Positions 18,427 through 27,263 of a stretch of DNA of 46,470 nt are shown piece after piece. The stretch is from Bacteroidota bacterium (GTDB lineage Bacteria; Bacteroidota; Bacteroidia; NS11-12g; UBA955). The notes beneath the pieces were generated by a model that worked only from the letters and a program-made list of their open reading frames with translations, was not told where the DNA came from and ran no database searches. The position numbers and the translations under genes are program-made. Each line of letters begins with the position of its first letter. Position 1 is the first letter of the stretch. The stretch lies in contig JABMMZ010000091.1 in NCBI GenBank assembly GCA_013205405.1, positions 1-46,470 of the forward strand, read 5' to 3'.

Positions 18427-19548
18427 TTAATAATTATTTAACATCATTGGCATTATTAGCATTAAAACGTCCTCATCGGCTTCGTTTTCATTTGGCACTA
18501 ATAAACCGGCTCTGTTAGGTGTAGATAATTTTAAATTTACAGTATCATGGTCTACATTGGCTACCATTTCTAATAAAAATCTAGAATTAAAGCCTATTTC
18601 CATATCCTCGCCATCGTATTCGCAAGTACGTTTTTCATTCGCTTCGTTTGCTAATTCTATATCTTCTGCACTTGCGGCTAATTCGTTACCTGTTATTTTT
18701 ATTCTAATTTGGTGTGTAGTTTTATTGCTAAAATTAGATACCCTTTTTACTGTTTCTAAAAAATCAATTCTATTAATTGTAACGATATTATTATTTTCTG
18801 CAGGTATTACAGCTCTATAATCAGGATATCTTTCATCAATTAATCTACAAGATAATTTTAAGTTATTAGTTGTAAAAAATACATTTGATTTATTAAAGTC
18901 AATTTGAATAGGTGTAACATCATTGTTAAGTGATGATTTCAAAAGATTCAATGCTTTTTTTGGCAAAATAAAAGAATGCTCCATACCAGGTTTGACATCA
19001 TTTCTAGTTAATCTTACAAGACGATTTGCATCAGTTGCTACAAAATTCAGGCTATCTTCTGTTAGTTCTACAAATACACCTGTTAAGTTTAATCTTAACT
19101 CATCGTTACCCGTAGCAAACAATGTTTTACTTATACAACGCAATAAAACATTAGATGGCATTGTAAAAGATTTCTCAGATTCTACAATTGGCACTTTTGG
19201 AAAATCAGACCCACTTTGTCCTGCTAATTTATATCTACCAAAAGCAGTGCTTAGTTCAATAGCATAGGTATCATCATTAACTGTAAATGTAATTGGTTGG
19301 TCGTTTAAACCTTTTACAGTATCTAATATCAAACGCGATGGAATGGCTACTAATATATTTTCTTTAGATTCTACTTTTAAGGTAGTGCTCATTGAGGTTT
19401 CTAAATCTGTAGTTGATATGGTTAAATTACCATCTTTAATATCAAACAAGAAATTATCGAGTATAGGTAATACGGGCTTAGAGACAATAGCTCCATTAAC
19501 TTTCATTAAGTGCTCTAATAATTCTGGTGCTGCAACAATAAATTTCAT
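18427..19548 (-). CDS. dnaN: DNA polymerase III sliding clamp (beta subunit)
   Basis: This 373-residue protein is the ring-shaped processivity clamp of replication. It starts [20 protein letters not shown], then [13 protein letters not shown], a hallmark of the first clamp domain. Other marks are [21 protein letters not shown] in domain 2, [17 protein letters not shown] at the domain 2/3 border, and a C-terminus ending [12 protein letters not shown], the usual strand that forms part of the peptide-binding pocket. Length is normal. Neighbours are not the dnaA-recF set common elsewhere, so there is no sign of the replication origin here. VF530 lies 8 bp downstream. Confidence 0.97.
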   Translation of the reverse strand: MKFIVAAPELLEHLMKVNGAIVSKPVLPILDNFLFDIKDGNLTISTTDLETSMSTTLKVESKENILVAIPSRLILDTVKGLNDQPITFTVNDDTYAIELSTAFGRYKLAGQSGSDFPKVPIVESEKSFTMPSNVLLRCISKTLFATGNDELRLNLTGVFVELTEDSLNFVATDANRLVRLTRNDVKPGMEHSFILPKKALNLLKSSLNNDVTPIQIDFNKSNVFFTTNNLKLSCRLIDERYPDYRAVIPAENNNIVTINRIDFLETVKRVSNFSNKTTHQIRIKITGNELAASAEDIELANEANEKRTCEYDGEDMEIGFNSRFLLEMVANVDHDTVNLKLSTPNRAGLLVPNENEADEDVLMLIMPMMLNNY

Positions 19549-19641
19549 ATTTATTTACTTTTTTTAATACTTGCGAAAGTAAATACTTATTTAGCAGCTA
19601 TATTCACAAAATTTTAACTTTTATACACAATAGCTGTATTC

Positions 19642-20025
19642 TTAATTTGGATATGACTTACTCTTCCAACAATCGAATTTTTTAGTCGTGCTATCTTTCA
19701 TTTGACCTGCAGGCGGCATTACATTGCCCGATGTTCCTTTAATTCTGCCAATCAAATTATTGTTTTTGATGGCATTTTCAACTGCAGATTTAGAATCTAG
19801 TAGTAAATTTCCACTTTTATTGGACGGAATATGGCAAGAATTTGTACAATTAGCATTAACAATTGCAGAAATAGAGTTGGTGTAAGTTATATTTTTACAG
19901 CTATCTGTTGCCACAGGGGTAGTTGCAGTTGCGGGTGGATCAGTACTTTTTTCCTTACAAGCAAAAATTATAACACTACAAGAAATAGACACAAGAGATA
20001 AAATTAGATAGATTTTTTGTTTCAT
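19642..20025 (-). CDS. Small c-type-cytochrome-like lipoprotein
   Basis: This 127-residue protein has a lipoprotein signal (MKQKIYLILSLVSISCSVIIFAC, the likely lipidated Cys at 23) and a Thr/Pro/Ala linker. A compact domain ITYTNSISAIVNANCTNSCH (Cys 60, Cys 64, His 65) and VMPPAGQM (possible axial Met) follow. This is the layout of short heme-binding proteins in Bacteroidota, but the motif has three residues between the cysteines (C-TNS-CH) instead of two. Heme attachment is therefore uncertain. It starts 18 bp after the GlcD-like flavoprotein gene, so it might accept electrons from that enzyme or from another periplasmic donor. Confidence 0.7.
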   Translation of the reverse strand: MKQKIYLILSLVSISCSVIIFACKEKSTDPPATATTPVATDSCKNITYTNSISAIVNANCTNSCHIPSNKSGNLLLDSKSAVENAIKNNNLIGRIKGTSGNVMPPAGQMKDSTTKKFDCWKSKSYPN

Positions 20026-20043
20026 TTTTTTATTTTTAAAGTT

Positions 20044-21444
20044 TCAAATATCGAATATTTTTTTAGGATTCAAAATACTTTTTGGGTCGAAGGCTTTTTT
20101 GATACCTTTCATTAGTTCAAAATGTATGGGAGAAAACACAACATCTAAATATTGTTTTTGTACAAGCCCAATGCCATGTTCTCCGCTTATGGTGCCACCA
20201 TATTGTTTGCATAATTCAAATATTTTACGAATAGCTTTAGGCAATTCATTTTGCCAAAATTCATCACTTAAATTATTTTTTAAAATATTGATATGCAAAT
20301 TACCATCGCCTGCATGCCCATAGCAAACAGTTTCAAAACCATATTGCTTACTTAAATATTCTACACCTTCATATAATTGAGGTAAATAAGAACGTGTAAC
20401 TACTGTATCTTCTTCTTTATAGATGCTTATTTGTTTTACAAGTTCGCCTATACTGCGTCTTATTTTCCAAAATTTTTCTTTGGTTTCTGCATCTTCAGCC
20501 ATCAGCACATTCATTACCTCCATTTGATCTAATGCGTTATAAATTTTTTCGCATTGTGGCAATAAATCTTCTATTTCAAAAGCATCTACTTCAATCAATA
20601 AATAGGCTTTTTCATCTCCAAATTTAAAATTAATATTTTGCTTACTGGTAGAAATTTCCACTCCCTTTTTATCCATAAACTCTAAAGCGGAAGGTGTAAC
20701 ACCAGCACTTAAAATCTTAGAAACACAAGCACAAGCATTCTTAGCAGAAGCAAATGAAGCAAGCATTAAAGTACGATAAGGAGGATAACTTAATAATTTT
20801 AAAGTTATTTTGGTAATTATGCCAAGCGTCCCTTCGCTACCAACCATTAATTGTGTTAAATTATAGCCTGTGCTATTTTTTAATACATTGGCGCCTGTTT
20901 GTATAATTTCACCTATGGCCAATACCACTTCAAGATTTAATACATAATCGCGCGTTGTGCCATATTTAACACACCTAGGGCCACCACTACTATGCGCCAC
21001 ATTGCCCCCTAATGTGCAACTGCCTTTACTTGCAGGATCAGGGGGATAAAACAGACCTAAAGCCTGCACTGCTTCTTGAAAAACTTCATTGATTACACCT
21101 GGTTCTACTATGGCTTGAAAATTATTTTCATCTATATGTATTATTTTATTCAGTTTATGTAAGGCCAATACCACTCCTGCTTCTACCGGCAAACAACCAC
21201 CACTTAAGCCTGTACCGGCACCTCTAGCAGTAACTGTAATTGTGTGTTCATGGCAGTATTTCATTATTGAAGAAATTTGTTCCGCATTACTGGGAACAAG
21301 CACTGCCGATGGCAAAAATTGTAAATCTTCAGTGTAATCTCTGCTGTAAGTATTCAAATCCTCAGACTCAGTCAATACACAATTTTCAGATAATATAGAT
21401 TTAAAAAAGGATAAATCTTTACTATCTATTATTTTATATTTCAC
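20044..21444 (-). CDS. FAD-linked 2-hydroxyacid dehydrogenase (GlcD/D-lactate dehydrogenase type)
   Basis: This 466-residue flavoprotein oxidises a 2-hydroxyacid such as glycolate or D-lactate. It has the PCMH-type FAD-binding domain (VTARGAGTGLSGGCLPVEAGVV, about residues 73-94; DPASKGSCTLGGNVAHSSGG; VGSEGTLGIITKITLKLL) and the C-terminal oxidase domain with YGHAGDGNLHINIL (metal-binding His residues) and GGTISGEHGIGLVQKQYL. Length is normal for GlcD. No GlcE or GlcF gene is adjacent, so it may be a self-contained D-lactate dehydrogenase. The small cytochrome-like lipoprotein lies 18 bp downstream. Confidence 0.9.
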   Translation of the reverse strand: MKYKIIDSKDLSFFKSILSENCVLTESEDLNTYSRDYTEDLQFLPSAVLVPSNAEQISSIMKYCHEHTITVTARGAGTGLSGGCLPVEAGVVLALHKLNKIIHIDENNFQAIVEPGVINEVFQEAVQALGLFYPPDPASKGSCTLGGNVAHSSGGPRCVKYGTTRDYVLNLEVVLAIGEIIQTGANVLKNSTGYNLTQLMVGSEGTLGIITKITLKLLSYPPYRTLMLASFASAKNACACVSKILSAGVTPSALEFMDKKGVEISTSKQNINFKFGDEKAYLLIEVDAFEIEDLLPQCEKIYNALDQMEVMNVLMAEDAETKEKFWKIRRSIGELVKQISIYKEEDTVVTRSYLPQLYEGVEYLSKQYGFETVCYGHAGDGNLHINILKNNLSDEFWQNELPKAIRKIFELCKQYGGTISGEHGIGLVQKQYLDVVFSPIHFELMKGIKKAFDPKSILNPKKIFDI

Positions 21445-21497
21445 ACCTACGAACTTACATTTTTTTTTAACTTCTCTTAAAAATTATTTTTTAAAAA

Positions 21498-22985
21498 TTA
21501 AAATGAATTAAAGCAACCCATTCTTTTCTTAGCTGTGGTTGATTTTTTGCGTTTAAAAATATTTTTTAAATTAAAGTTTGGATTATTCCCAAAAGCAATT
21601 CCTATAAAAACATCTGCATCACGTACATTTTTTGTATTTATAAATGAATAAATACTATTGCTGCCAAAATATAAAGGACCTACTCTAAATGCAATGCCCA
21701 TGCGAAAGGCTCTATAATCATAAGTTAAATAAGCAGGCAATGAAACTTCAAAATAACGGTATTCTATTCTTGGGGCTACCATGAGGGCACTTTGGTAGCT
21801 GGCATTTTTAGATAGTTTTTTTCTAAGGCTTTGGGTAATGACGCCACTTATAAATAAGTTTTTCTTTAGTTGAAAATCTCCACTTACAACTATACGAGTA
21901 GGCAAACCAACCTGATAAGCACCTGTATATTTTTTTACTGTACCAATTGTATTTAAAAAAGAATCGGCTGAAGCTTCGTAATTAGCATTGTTAATATAAA
22001 AAGTATTGCTATTTATTCCAATAGGAGTAGTAGTATTTAGTTGTGTAAATTCTGCTTCTTTATAAGTAATTTTTCCAATATCCATAATTGAAAAACCAAT
22101 TTTAGCAAAATATTGAGTTTGATTTTTATGATAGTCACCATGACGCTTGGTGTGTTTTTTATTAAATAAATAAGTTGCACCAATATCATATCCCATTCCT
22201 TTACCTATTTCATTTCCGTAGGTAACCATTTGAATATTAGTTGGCATAAATACAACGCTATCTGGGCTTATAGTTTTCAAGGTCATTCCAGAATTATACA
22301 AATAAAATCCAGGTAAGCCCCAATTCCGTTTTATGGTTATTCCTAATAATAATTGCCTATCAAAATCTAATTTTATGGCTTTAGAAATATTGAATCCTGC
22401 AGATATTCTTGCATTTCCTACAAGTGCAAATTCAGAAATAGTATTTTCACCCCCTTTATTAAATGGTGTAAATAAATTAAAAGCACCTTGAATAGAATCA
22501 AACTCTTTAAAAATAGCATGAGCAAAGTTTTCCGGTAAATTAGCTCCTCTGGCATTGGCATATGCAGATGTAATAAATCCAATTCGCCATGAATTAATTT
22601 TAATAGAAGCTGAAGGCCCGTAAACATCTGCCGCAACAGATAATTGTTTACTATTTCCATTTAAGCGCTCTACCAACCATCGTCTGTCCCATTTTAAATT
22701 ACCATATTCAGACTTGTATGCACTAGGGAAATTATTTGGTAATTTATAAGCAGAAAATGGTAGTCGATGGTTGATATAATTATTGTTAATATTAACCCAA
22801 GTACCTGCTACATTTATATGCCACTTATAAAAACTATAGGCATTTAATGAAGGATTCAAATGGTAAGAACGCACTGCGCCATAATAACTTATGCCAAGCG
22901 GTGTTATATTTTGAGATATTAAGGCTGAATGAATTCCTGAAACAAATATTAAAACTACAATATGAAAATTTAAGAAGGTCTTCAT
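21498..22985 (-). CDS. DUF5723-like outer-membrane protein
   Basis: This 495-residue protein starts with a signal peptide (MKTFLNFHIVVLIFVSGIHS). The mature part opens with LGISYYGAVRSYHLNPSLNA and continues with many amphipathic strands (for example KNLFISGVITQSLRKKL, YFEVSLPAYLTYDYRAFRMG). I take this to be the DUF5723 group of Bacteroidota barrels, related in look to PorP/SprF and FadL-like proteins. It ends in a basic tail FKRKKSTTAKKRMGCF, unusual for an outer-membrane protein, which normally ends in an aromatic strand. The function is unknown. It stands alone, 53 bp from the GlcD-like gene. Confidence 0.7.
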   Translation of the reverse strand: MKTFLNFHIVVLIFVSGIHSALISQNITPLGISYYGAVRSYHLNPSLNAYSFYKWHINVAGTWVNINNNYINHRLPFSAYKLPNNFPSAYKSEYGNLKWDRRWLVERLNGNSKQLSVAADVYGPSASIKINSWRIGFITSAYANARGANLPENFAHAIFKEFDSIQGAFNLFTPFNKGGENTISEFALVGNARISAGFNISKAIKLDFDRQLLLGITIKRNWGLPGFYLYNSGMTLKTISPDSVVFMPTNIQMVTYGNEIGKGMGYDIGATYLFNKKHTKRHGDYHKNQTQYFAKIGFSIMDIGKITYKEAEFTQLNTTTPIGINSNTFYINNANYEASADSFLNTIGTVKKYTGAYQVGLPTRIVVSGDFQLKKNLFISGVITQSLRKKLSKNASYQSALMVAPRIEYRYFEVSLPAYLTYDYRAFRMGIAFRVGPLYFGSNSIYSFINTKNVRDADVFIGIAFGNNPNFNLKNIFKRKKSTTAKKRMGCFNSF

Positions 22986-23045
22986 ATTATATTAAACTCC
23001 GTTTTTGTCAAAAAGTTGTATGAGACTTAAAAAATATTTTCAGAA

Positions 23046-23705
23046 TTATTTATAATGATAGAAAATTCCTTCATCTAAAGGTGTCCATAGACAAGCCTTT
23101 TGACCACATTTTTTTAACCCATTATTTGACCAAGTATTACATGTATGAAATAAGCTATCACTGCCTTTGGCTTCATAAAAATCATCATATGAATTGTAGT
23201 TGGCGTTTGTGTTTATTAGTATTGGTTTTTCATTGTCTAGTTTCAAAGTCTTTTTGATGTAGGTTATTAAATTGAGGTAGTGTTTAGAGCTAATCAAAAT
23301 TCGTTTATAATTATTACTTTCGCTTAATTGATAGTGCAAAGTTGTATGAATGGCAGAATTGCCTAATCCACTAGAGGCTTTAAATGCTTTACTAAATTTT
23401 AAATCAGCCCAAGTAGGGGTTTTTAAATAAAAACCTTTATCGCCCCATCCAAATGCTATAAATTTTGCTGTGGTATCTTTTTTTTGCGTATTTGTTTATG
23501 GGATTATTATGGCACAGTTTATTTCGGTCGAATTAACAGGTACTACAATATCTGTATGAACCTCATTACTCAATATATAAATAGCAATTTTCTCTTCAGT
23601 TGTTTTTTCTTTTGCGGTTGGAATAATTGAAAATACTGAAACCAATAAGGTATACATTGCGATGAAAATAAGGATACAAGTAATTATTCTTTTTATATGG
23701 ATTAA
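23046..23705 (-). pseudogene. DUF2459 (TIGR02117) protein, interrupted by an in-frame stop
   Basis: Reading one frame from about 23705 to 23046 gives a complete DUF2459-like protein of about 219 residues: an N-terminal membrane helix (RIITCILIFIAMYTLLVSVF), VHTDIVVPVN, then TAKFIAFGWGDKGFYLKTPT, NSAIHTTLH, and the family's closing CNTWSNNGLKKCGQKACLW then TPLDEGIF. A single TAA at 23498-23496 cuts it between CAIIIP and TNTQKK. No ATG, GTG or TTG sits at the expected N-terminus; the first ATG (23657) is inside the helix. Only the last 97 codons (from TTG 23339) look open if one asks for a start. The rest of the frame is well kept, so the inactivation is recent, or the stop is a sequencing error. 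Confidence 0.75.
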
Positions 23706-23840
23706 GATATAGTGTTTAAAATATTTGATACTATTAATTGGTTATTTTTTGATATTCAAAATTAGAAATAAAATTTACATAATAAAAATCAATGCATTAT
23801 TTTATGGCTATCAATTAATTTAATCATATTTTTGTAGTTC

Positions 23841-24689
23841 ATGAATTTAGATCTTACAAAGATAAATTTAAGTATAGAAGGCAGTAATAAAAAGAAAATT
23901 ACGCTTGATATTACATTACCCATTAGCAAAGTAAAAACCCCAGTAGTAATATTCTGCCATGGATTTAAAGGTTTTAAAGATTGGGGTCATTTCAATTGGA
24001 TATCTAATGCGTTTGCTAAACAGGGACTAGCCTTTCTTAAATTTAATTTTTCTTACAATGGCACCACAGAGAAGCAATTAATTGATTTATCAGATTTAGA
24101 AGCCTTTGGGAACAATAATTACCAAATTGAGTACGATGATTTAGGATTGGTAATTGATTATGTTGAAAAAGAATGTATAGCCTTCCATATTAATAAAAAT
24201 GAAATTTATTTGGCGGCACACAGCAGAGGTGGCGGCATAGCTATTTTAAGAACCAGTGAAGATAAACGCATAAAGAAATTAGCTCTTTGGGCCTCTTTAT
24301 CAGAGTTTGAGAGTTTTTTTAGACCAGAAACAATTAAAAAATGGCAAGCTGATGGCGCAGTATATGCTACTAACAAAAGAACAAATCAGGAATTACCATT
24401 ATACAAACAGTTTTATGATAATTATATTGAAAATAAATCTAAACTAGACGTGCCAAAAGCTGCCTTACTCATTAGTGCTCCAATGTTAATTATTCATGGA
24501 GATAATGATGAAGCTGTAAATATTTCTCATGCTGAGGCATTATACGAAATTGTACAACATTCTATCTTTATAAAAGTAGAAAATGGTGATCATACCTTTG
24601 GCGCTAAACACCCTTTTAATGAAGCTACAGATGTTACAGAAATGCTAGAAGAATTGGTAGAAAACACAGTCGAATTTTTTATTGATTAG
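23841..24689 (+). CDS. Alpha/beta hydrolase
   Basis: This 282-residue cytoplasmic protein has the alpha/beta hydrolase fold. The oxyanion region is VIFCHGFKGFKDWGHFNWI, the nucleophile elbow is LAAHSRGGGIA (Ser 128), the acid is the Asp of LIIHGDNDEAV (about residue 219), and the catalytic His lies in VENGDHTFGAKHPF (about 253). It resembles prolyl oligopeptidase-like and dienelactone hydrolase-like esterases; the substrate is unknown. A TATTTTTG box at 23827-23834 looks like a -7 element, but it would give an almost leaderless message. The 3' end overlaps the convergent membrane-protein gene by 11 bp. Confidence 0.88.
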   Translation: MNLDLTKINLSIEGSNKKKITLDITLPISKVKTPVVIFCHGFKGFKDWGHFNWISNAFAKQGLAFLKFNFSYNGTTEKQLIDLSDLEAFGNNNYQIEYDDLGLVIDYVEKECIAFHINKNEIYLAAHSRGGGIAILRTSEDKRIKKLALWASLSEFESFFRPETIKKWQADGAVYATNKRTNQELPLYKQFYDNYIENKSKLDVPKAALLISAPMLIIHGDNDEAVNISHAEALYEIVQHSIFIKVENGDHTFGAKHPFNEATDVTEMLEELVENTVEFFID

Positions 24690-26073
24690 TAATTATTAAA
24701 TAAGTGGTTTTTTCTAACTCAAAATAATTTTGATTTAATAAATAAGTGGCTGGCAAAACAGCCATAAAATCGGCCCCTAAAAAGATATCATTCCTATTTA
24801 ATTCTTTATTAATATTAGGTTCATTTTTATAAACTCGAATAGTAGTCTTGGGTATTTTTTTAATTTTAGATAACAATAAAGTCTCGTATGGCAAAGCCCA
24901 GGTACCTTGCATTTCTTCATGGTTTATTAAGCTATCATTAATGAGTAACTTATTATTTTTAGTATAGTTTTGAGTTAAAAGCTTATCTAATGCTTCATAT
25001 CTATTTATATAAATATTACTTACTTTAAAAATGCCAAAGAATGAATAAAAAACAACACTAATTAAAAGAATTAAAGAGAATTTATTGTATTTAATCTCAC
25101 ATAATACAATAGGATATAGACAAATAATAACCCAAGGTGTAAAGTTTTTTTCCATAAAAATATTCCCATCACCTTTGTTAAAAACTACTATTATAAGTGT
25201 CCAAAGTATAAATACATAAGACACATAAGTTATTAAAAAAACATACTTCTTTTGTTTGAAAAATATGATTGCCAAAATAATAAAACATGCCGTAGGTATA
25301 AAATAAACCATTATGAAATAAGAATTTATTCTAAGGTCGCCATAAAAAAAGTTAAAGCTATAAACTAATTTTAGATGCAATGCTATATCAAAAGTACTAC
25401 TTAGTTGAAAGTATAATTTATTTTCATAATCGGAATCAGGAATTAATAATATTTTTAAAGCAAGAATTGAAACCATTAAAATGCTTACAATTTTAAGATT
25501 TAAACTTAATTTATAATTTAAAGAAACCCAATGAGTAAAAACTATAAATGGTAGTATTAAAATCGCCATTGGATGACAAAATAAAGTAATTGATATAAGT
25601 ATTAAAAATACTGTCATACTCGAAAGTAACGAATGCTTTTTATTTTCAAAAAAGACTAAAAAGCCGGCTAATAATAAACTTGCAGATATTAATAAAGAAG
25701 TTTCGTTTAAGGCTAAGAAGTAACTTTCTCTGTAGCTTAATACTTGAAAAACAGTTAACAAAAGCGCTAGTTTAGGTTGTTTAATTTTAAGTAATATACC
25801 AAAACTAATAAAAGCAAGTAAAATATGACTAATAGAAAACAGTGCTAAAACAGTTGGAATTGTAAAGCCTAACTTCAAACCTAACCATGGAAAAATTTCT
25901 AATAAATAAAAAGAATAGCGTCCGTGTTCAATAGCAGGAAAGCCATTGTTTATTAAATTAAAAACTGCATAAGCAGAATCTAGATATAACACCCTTTCTT
26001 TAAAATAAAAAACACCTAATGAAAGGGAAAACAAAAATATTAATAGCGAAATTAATACAAATAGTCTTTTCAT
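24679..26073 (-). CDS. Polytopic membrane protein, possible GT-C-like glycosyltransferase
   Basis: This 464-residue protein has about ten to twelve hydrophobic helices in its first 370 residues, then about 95 soluble residues (KLLTQNYTKNNKLLINDSL...). The first loop, FKERVLYLDSAYAVFNLINN, carries an acidic residue where GT-C transferases keep theirs, but no family motif is certain. It overlaps the upstream glycosyltransferase gene by 4 bp (ATGA), so both are made from one message. A role in surface-glycan assembly or as a lipid-linked-sugar transferase is inferred from this context only. Confidence 0.65.
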   Translation of the reverse strand: MKRLFVLISLLIFLFSLSLGVFYFKERVLYLDSAYAVFNLINNGFPAIEHGRYSFYLLEIFPWLGLKLGFTIPTVLALFSISHILLAFISFGILLKIKQPKLALLLTVFQVLSYRESYFLALNETSLLISASLLLAGFLVFFENKKHSLLSSMTVFLILISITLFCHPMAILILPFIVFTHWVSLNYKLSLNLKIVSILMVSILALKILLIPDSDYENKLYFQLSSTFDIALHLKLVYSFNFFYGDLRINSYFIMVYFIPTACFIILAIIFFKQKKYVFLITYVSYVFILWTLIIVVFNKGDGNIFMEKNFTPWVIICLYPIVLCEIKYNKFSLILLISVVFYSFFGIFKVSNIYINRYEALDKLLTQNYTKNNKLLINDSLINHEEMQGTWALPYETLLLSKIKKIPKTTIRVYKNEPNINKELNRNDIFLGADFMAVLPATYLLNQNYFELEKTTYLIITNQ

Positions 26074-27254
26074 TTTATAGCATATAAATACGAATTTAAG
26101 GAATTAGCAACCCCTTGCCAACTAAATTGGCTAACAATTCTAGCATTCCCCTTTATACCTGTTTCTAATCGCAATGATTCACTCCTTAACAGTGAGCATA
26201 CTTGCTGAGCAAAACTTTCTGCATCTGTTCTCATAAAAGCACCCTCTCCGTTGGCAATACCAAGTCCTTCAAACCCAATATTTGTACATACAACAGGTAT
26301 TCCCATGCTCATGGCTTCTAAAACTTTATTTTGAGTACCTGCGCCAAATCTTAAAGGAGCCACTACTATACTTGCCGAGTTATACATTTCTGACAAATCT
26401 GATATAAATCCAGTAACTTGCACTCCATCCGTATTGGCTAAGTCTAATACCTTGGAAATAGGCCTTTGACCAGCAATTATAAATTGAATATTGGGAAACT
26501 GAACTTTAATGAGTGGTAAAATATCTTTAACAAAATAAATAACGGCATCTACATTGGGAGCATAATCCATATTGCCGGTAAATAACAAAGTGTTGTTTTT
26601 GGCGTAATTATGATTTCCCATTTTAAACTTTTTAATATCAACTCCATTAGGCAATACCTCAATATTTGATTGCTGATGTTTAGAGATCAAATATTTTTTA
26701 TCTTCTTCAGAACACACCAAATTCAAGTTAAATTGACCAAGAATTTCAGACTCATATTTTAATACTTTTTTACTTTCAATATTGTCTAATAATTTCTGGA
26801 AAAAATTTCTTTTGATTGTTTTTCTCCTTTCCCAATACAATGAAAAAGCATCTGGCAAATCAAGGATTCTTTTATATTCTTTTTTTTCAATGGCATATTG
26901 CGCCATTCTTAAATGCTGAATATGTATAATATCAAAATTATTCTTGATTAATAAAGCATCTACTTTTTTTTGAAAAACAGCACTTTTAAAATAATTAACC
27001 TGCAGAGGTAGACGGCCTAATAAGCCAAACGCCACATTCAAGAAACTTTTCCATTTGGGCAACTTTACAACTTCAATACTTTTAAAAAGATGGCTAATTT
27101 TATCAATATCATCAAAATCACTTGCCTGTTCGGCAAAGGTAATGAGGTGCAAATTATGTTGTTTTGAAAGCTGGTTTGCTAAATTAAATATTTTTAATTT
27201 ATCGCCTCTAAAAGGAGGATAAGGAAAGCGATTCGCAATAAATAAAATATTCAA
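26070..27254 (-). CDS. GT4-type glycosyltransferase (exosortase-associated Stp1-like)
   Basis: This 394-residue GT-B glycosyltransferase opens with MNILFIANRFPYPPFRGDKL, very like the TIGR03087 sugar transferases first noted near exosortase systems. The C-terminal domain has VLPNGVDIKKF, LLFTGNMDYAPNVDAV, and the nucleotide-sugar site RFGAGTQNKVLEAMSMGIPV (about residues 302-321, Glu 314 region). It should transfer a sugar from a nucleotide donor at the cytoplasmic face. No exosortase gene is in the window. It lies 9 bp after the GNAT-like gene and overlaps the next membrane protein by 4 bp, forming a three-gene operon. Confidence 0.88.
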   Translation of the reverse strand: MNILFIANRFPYPPFRGDKLKIFNLANQLSKQHNLHLITFAEQASDFDDIDKISHLFKSIEVVKLPKWKSFLNVAFGLLGRLPLQVNYFKSAVFQKKVDALLIKNNFDIIHIQHLRMAQYAIEKKEYKRILDLPDAFSLYWERRKTIKRNFFQKLLDNIESKKVLKYESEILGQFNLNLVCSEEDKKYLISKHQQSNIEVLPNGVDIKKFKMGNHNYAKNNTLLFTGNMDYAPNVDAVIYFVKDILPLIKVQFPNIQFIIAGQRPISKVLDLANTDGVQVTGFISDLSEMYNSASIVVAPLRFGAGTQNKVLEAMSMGIPVVCTNIGFEGLGIANGEGAFMRTDAESFAQQVCSLLRSESLRLETGIKGNARIVSQFSWQGVANSLNSYLYAIK

Positions 27255-27263
27255 AATAATGTG

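Noticed and set aside
18557-19567. Plus-strand open frames of 74-114 codons opposite dnaN
   Set aside because: They are antisense shadows of a certain dnaN frame, with no family features.
22418-22660. 80-codon Leu/His-rich frame on the minus strand inside the DUF5723-like gene
   Set aside because: It is another frame of the same strand within a well-supported secreted barrel protein.
23827-23834. TATTTTTG as the promoter of the alpha/beta hydrolase
   Set aside because: It matches TAnnTTTG but would put the transcription start at or after the ATG, and it has no TTG at -33.
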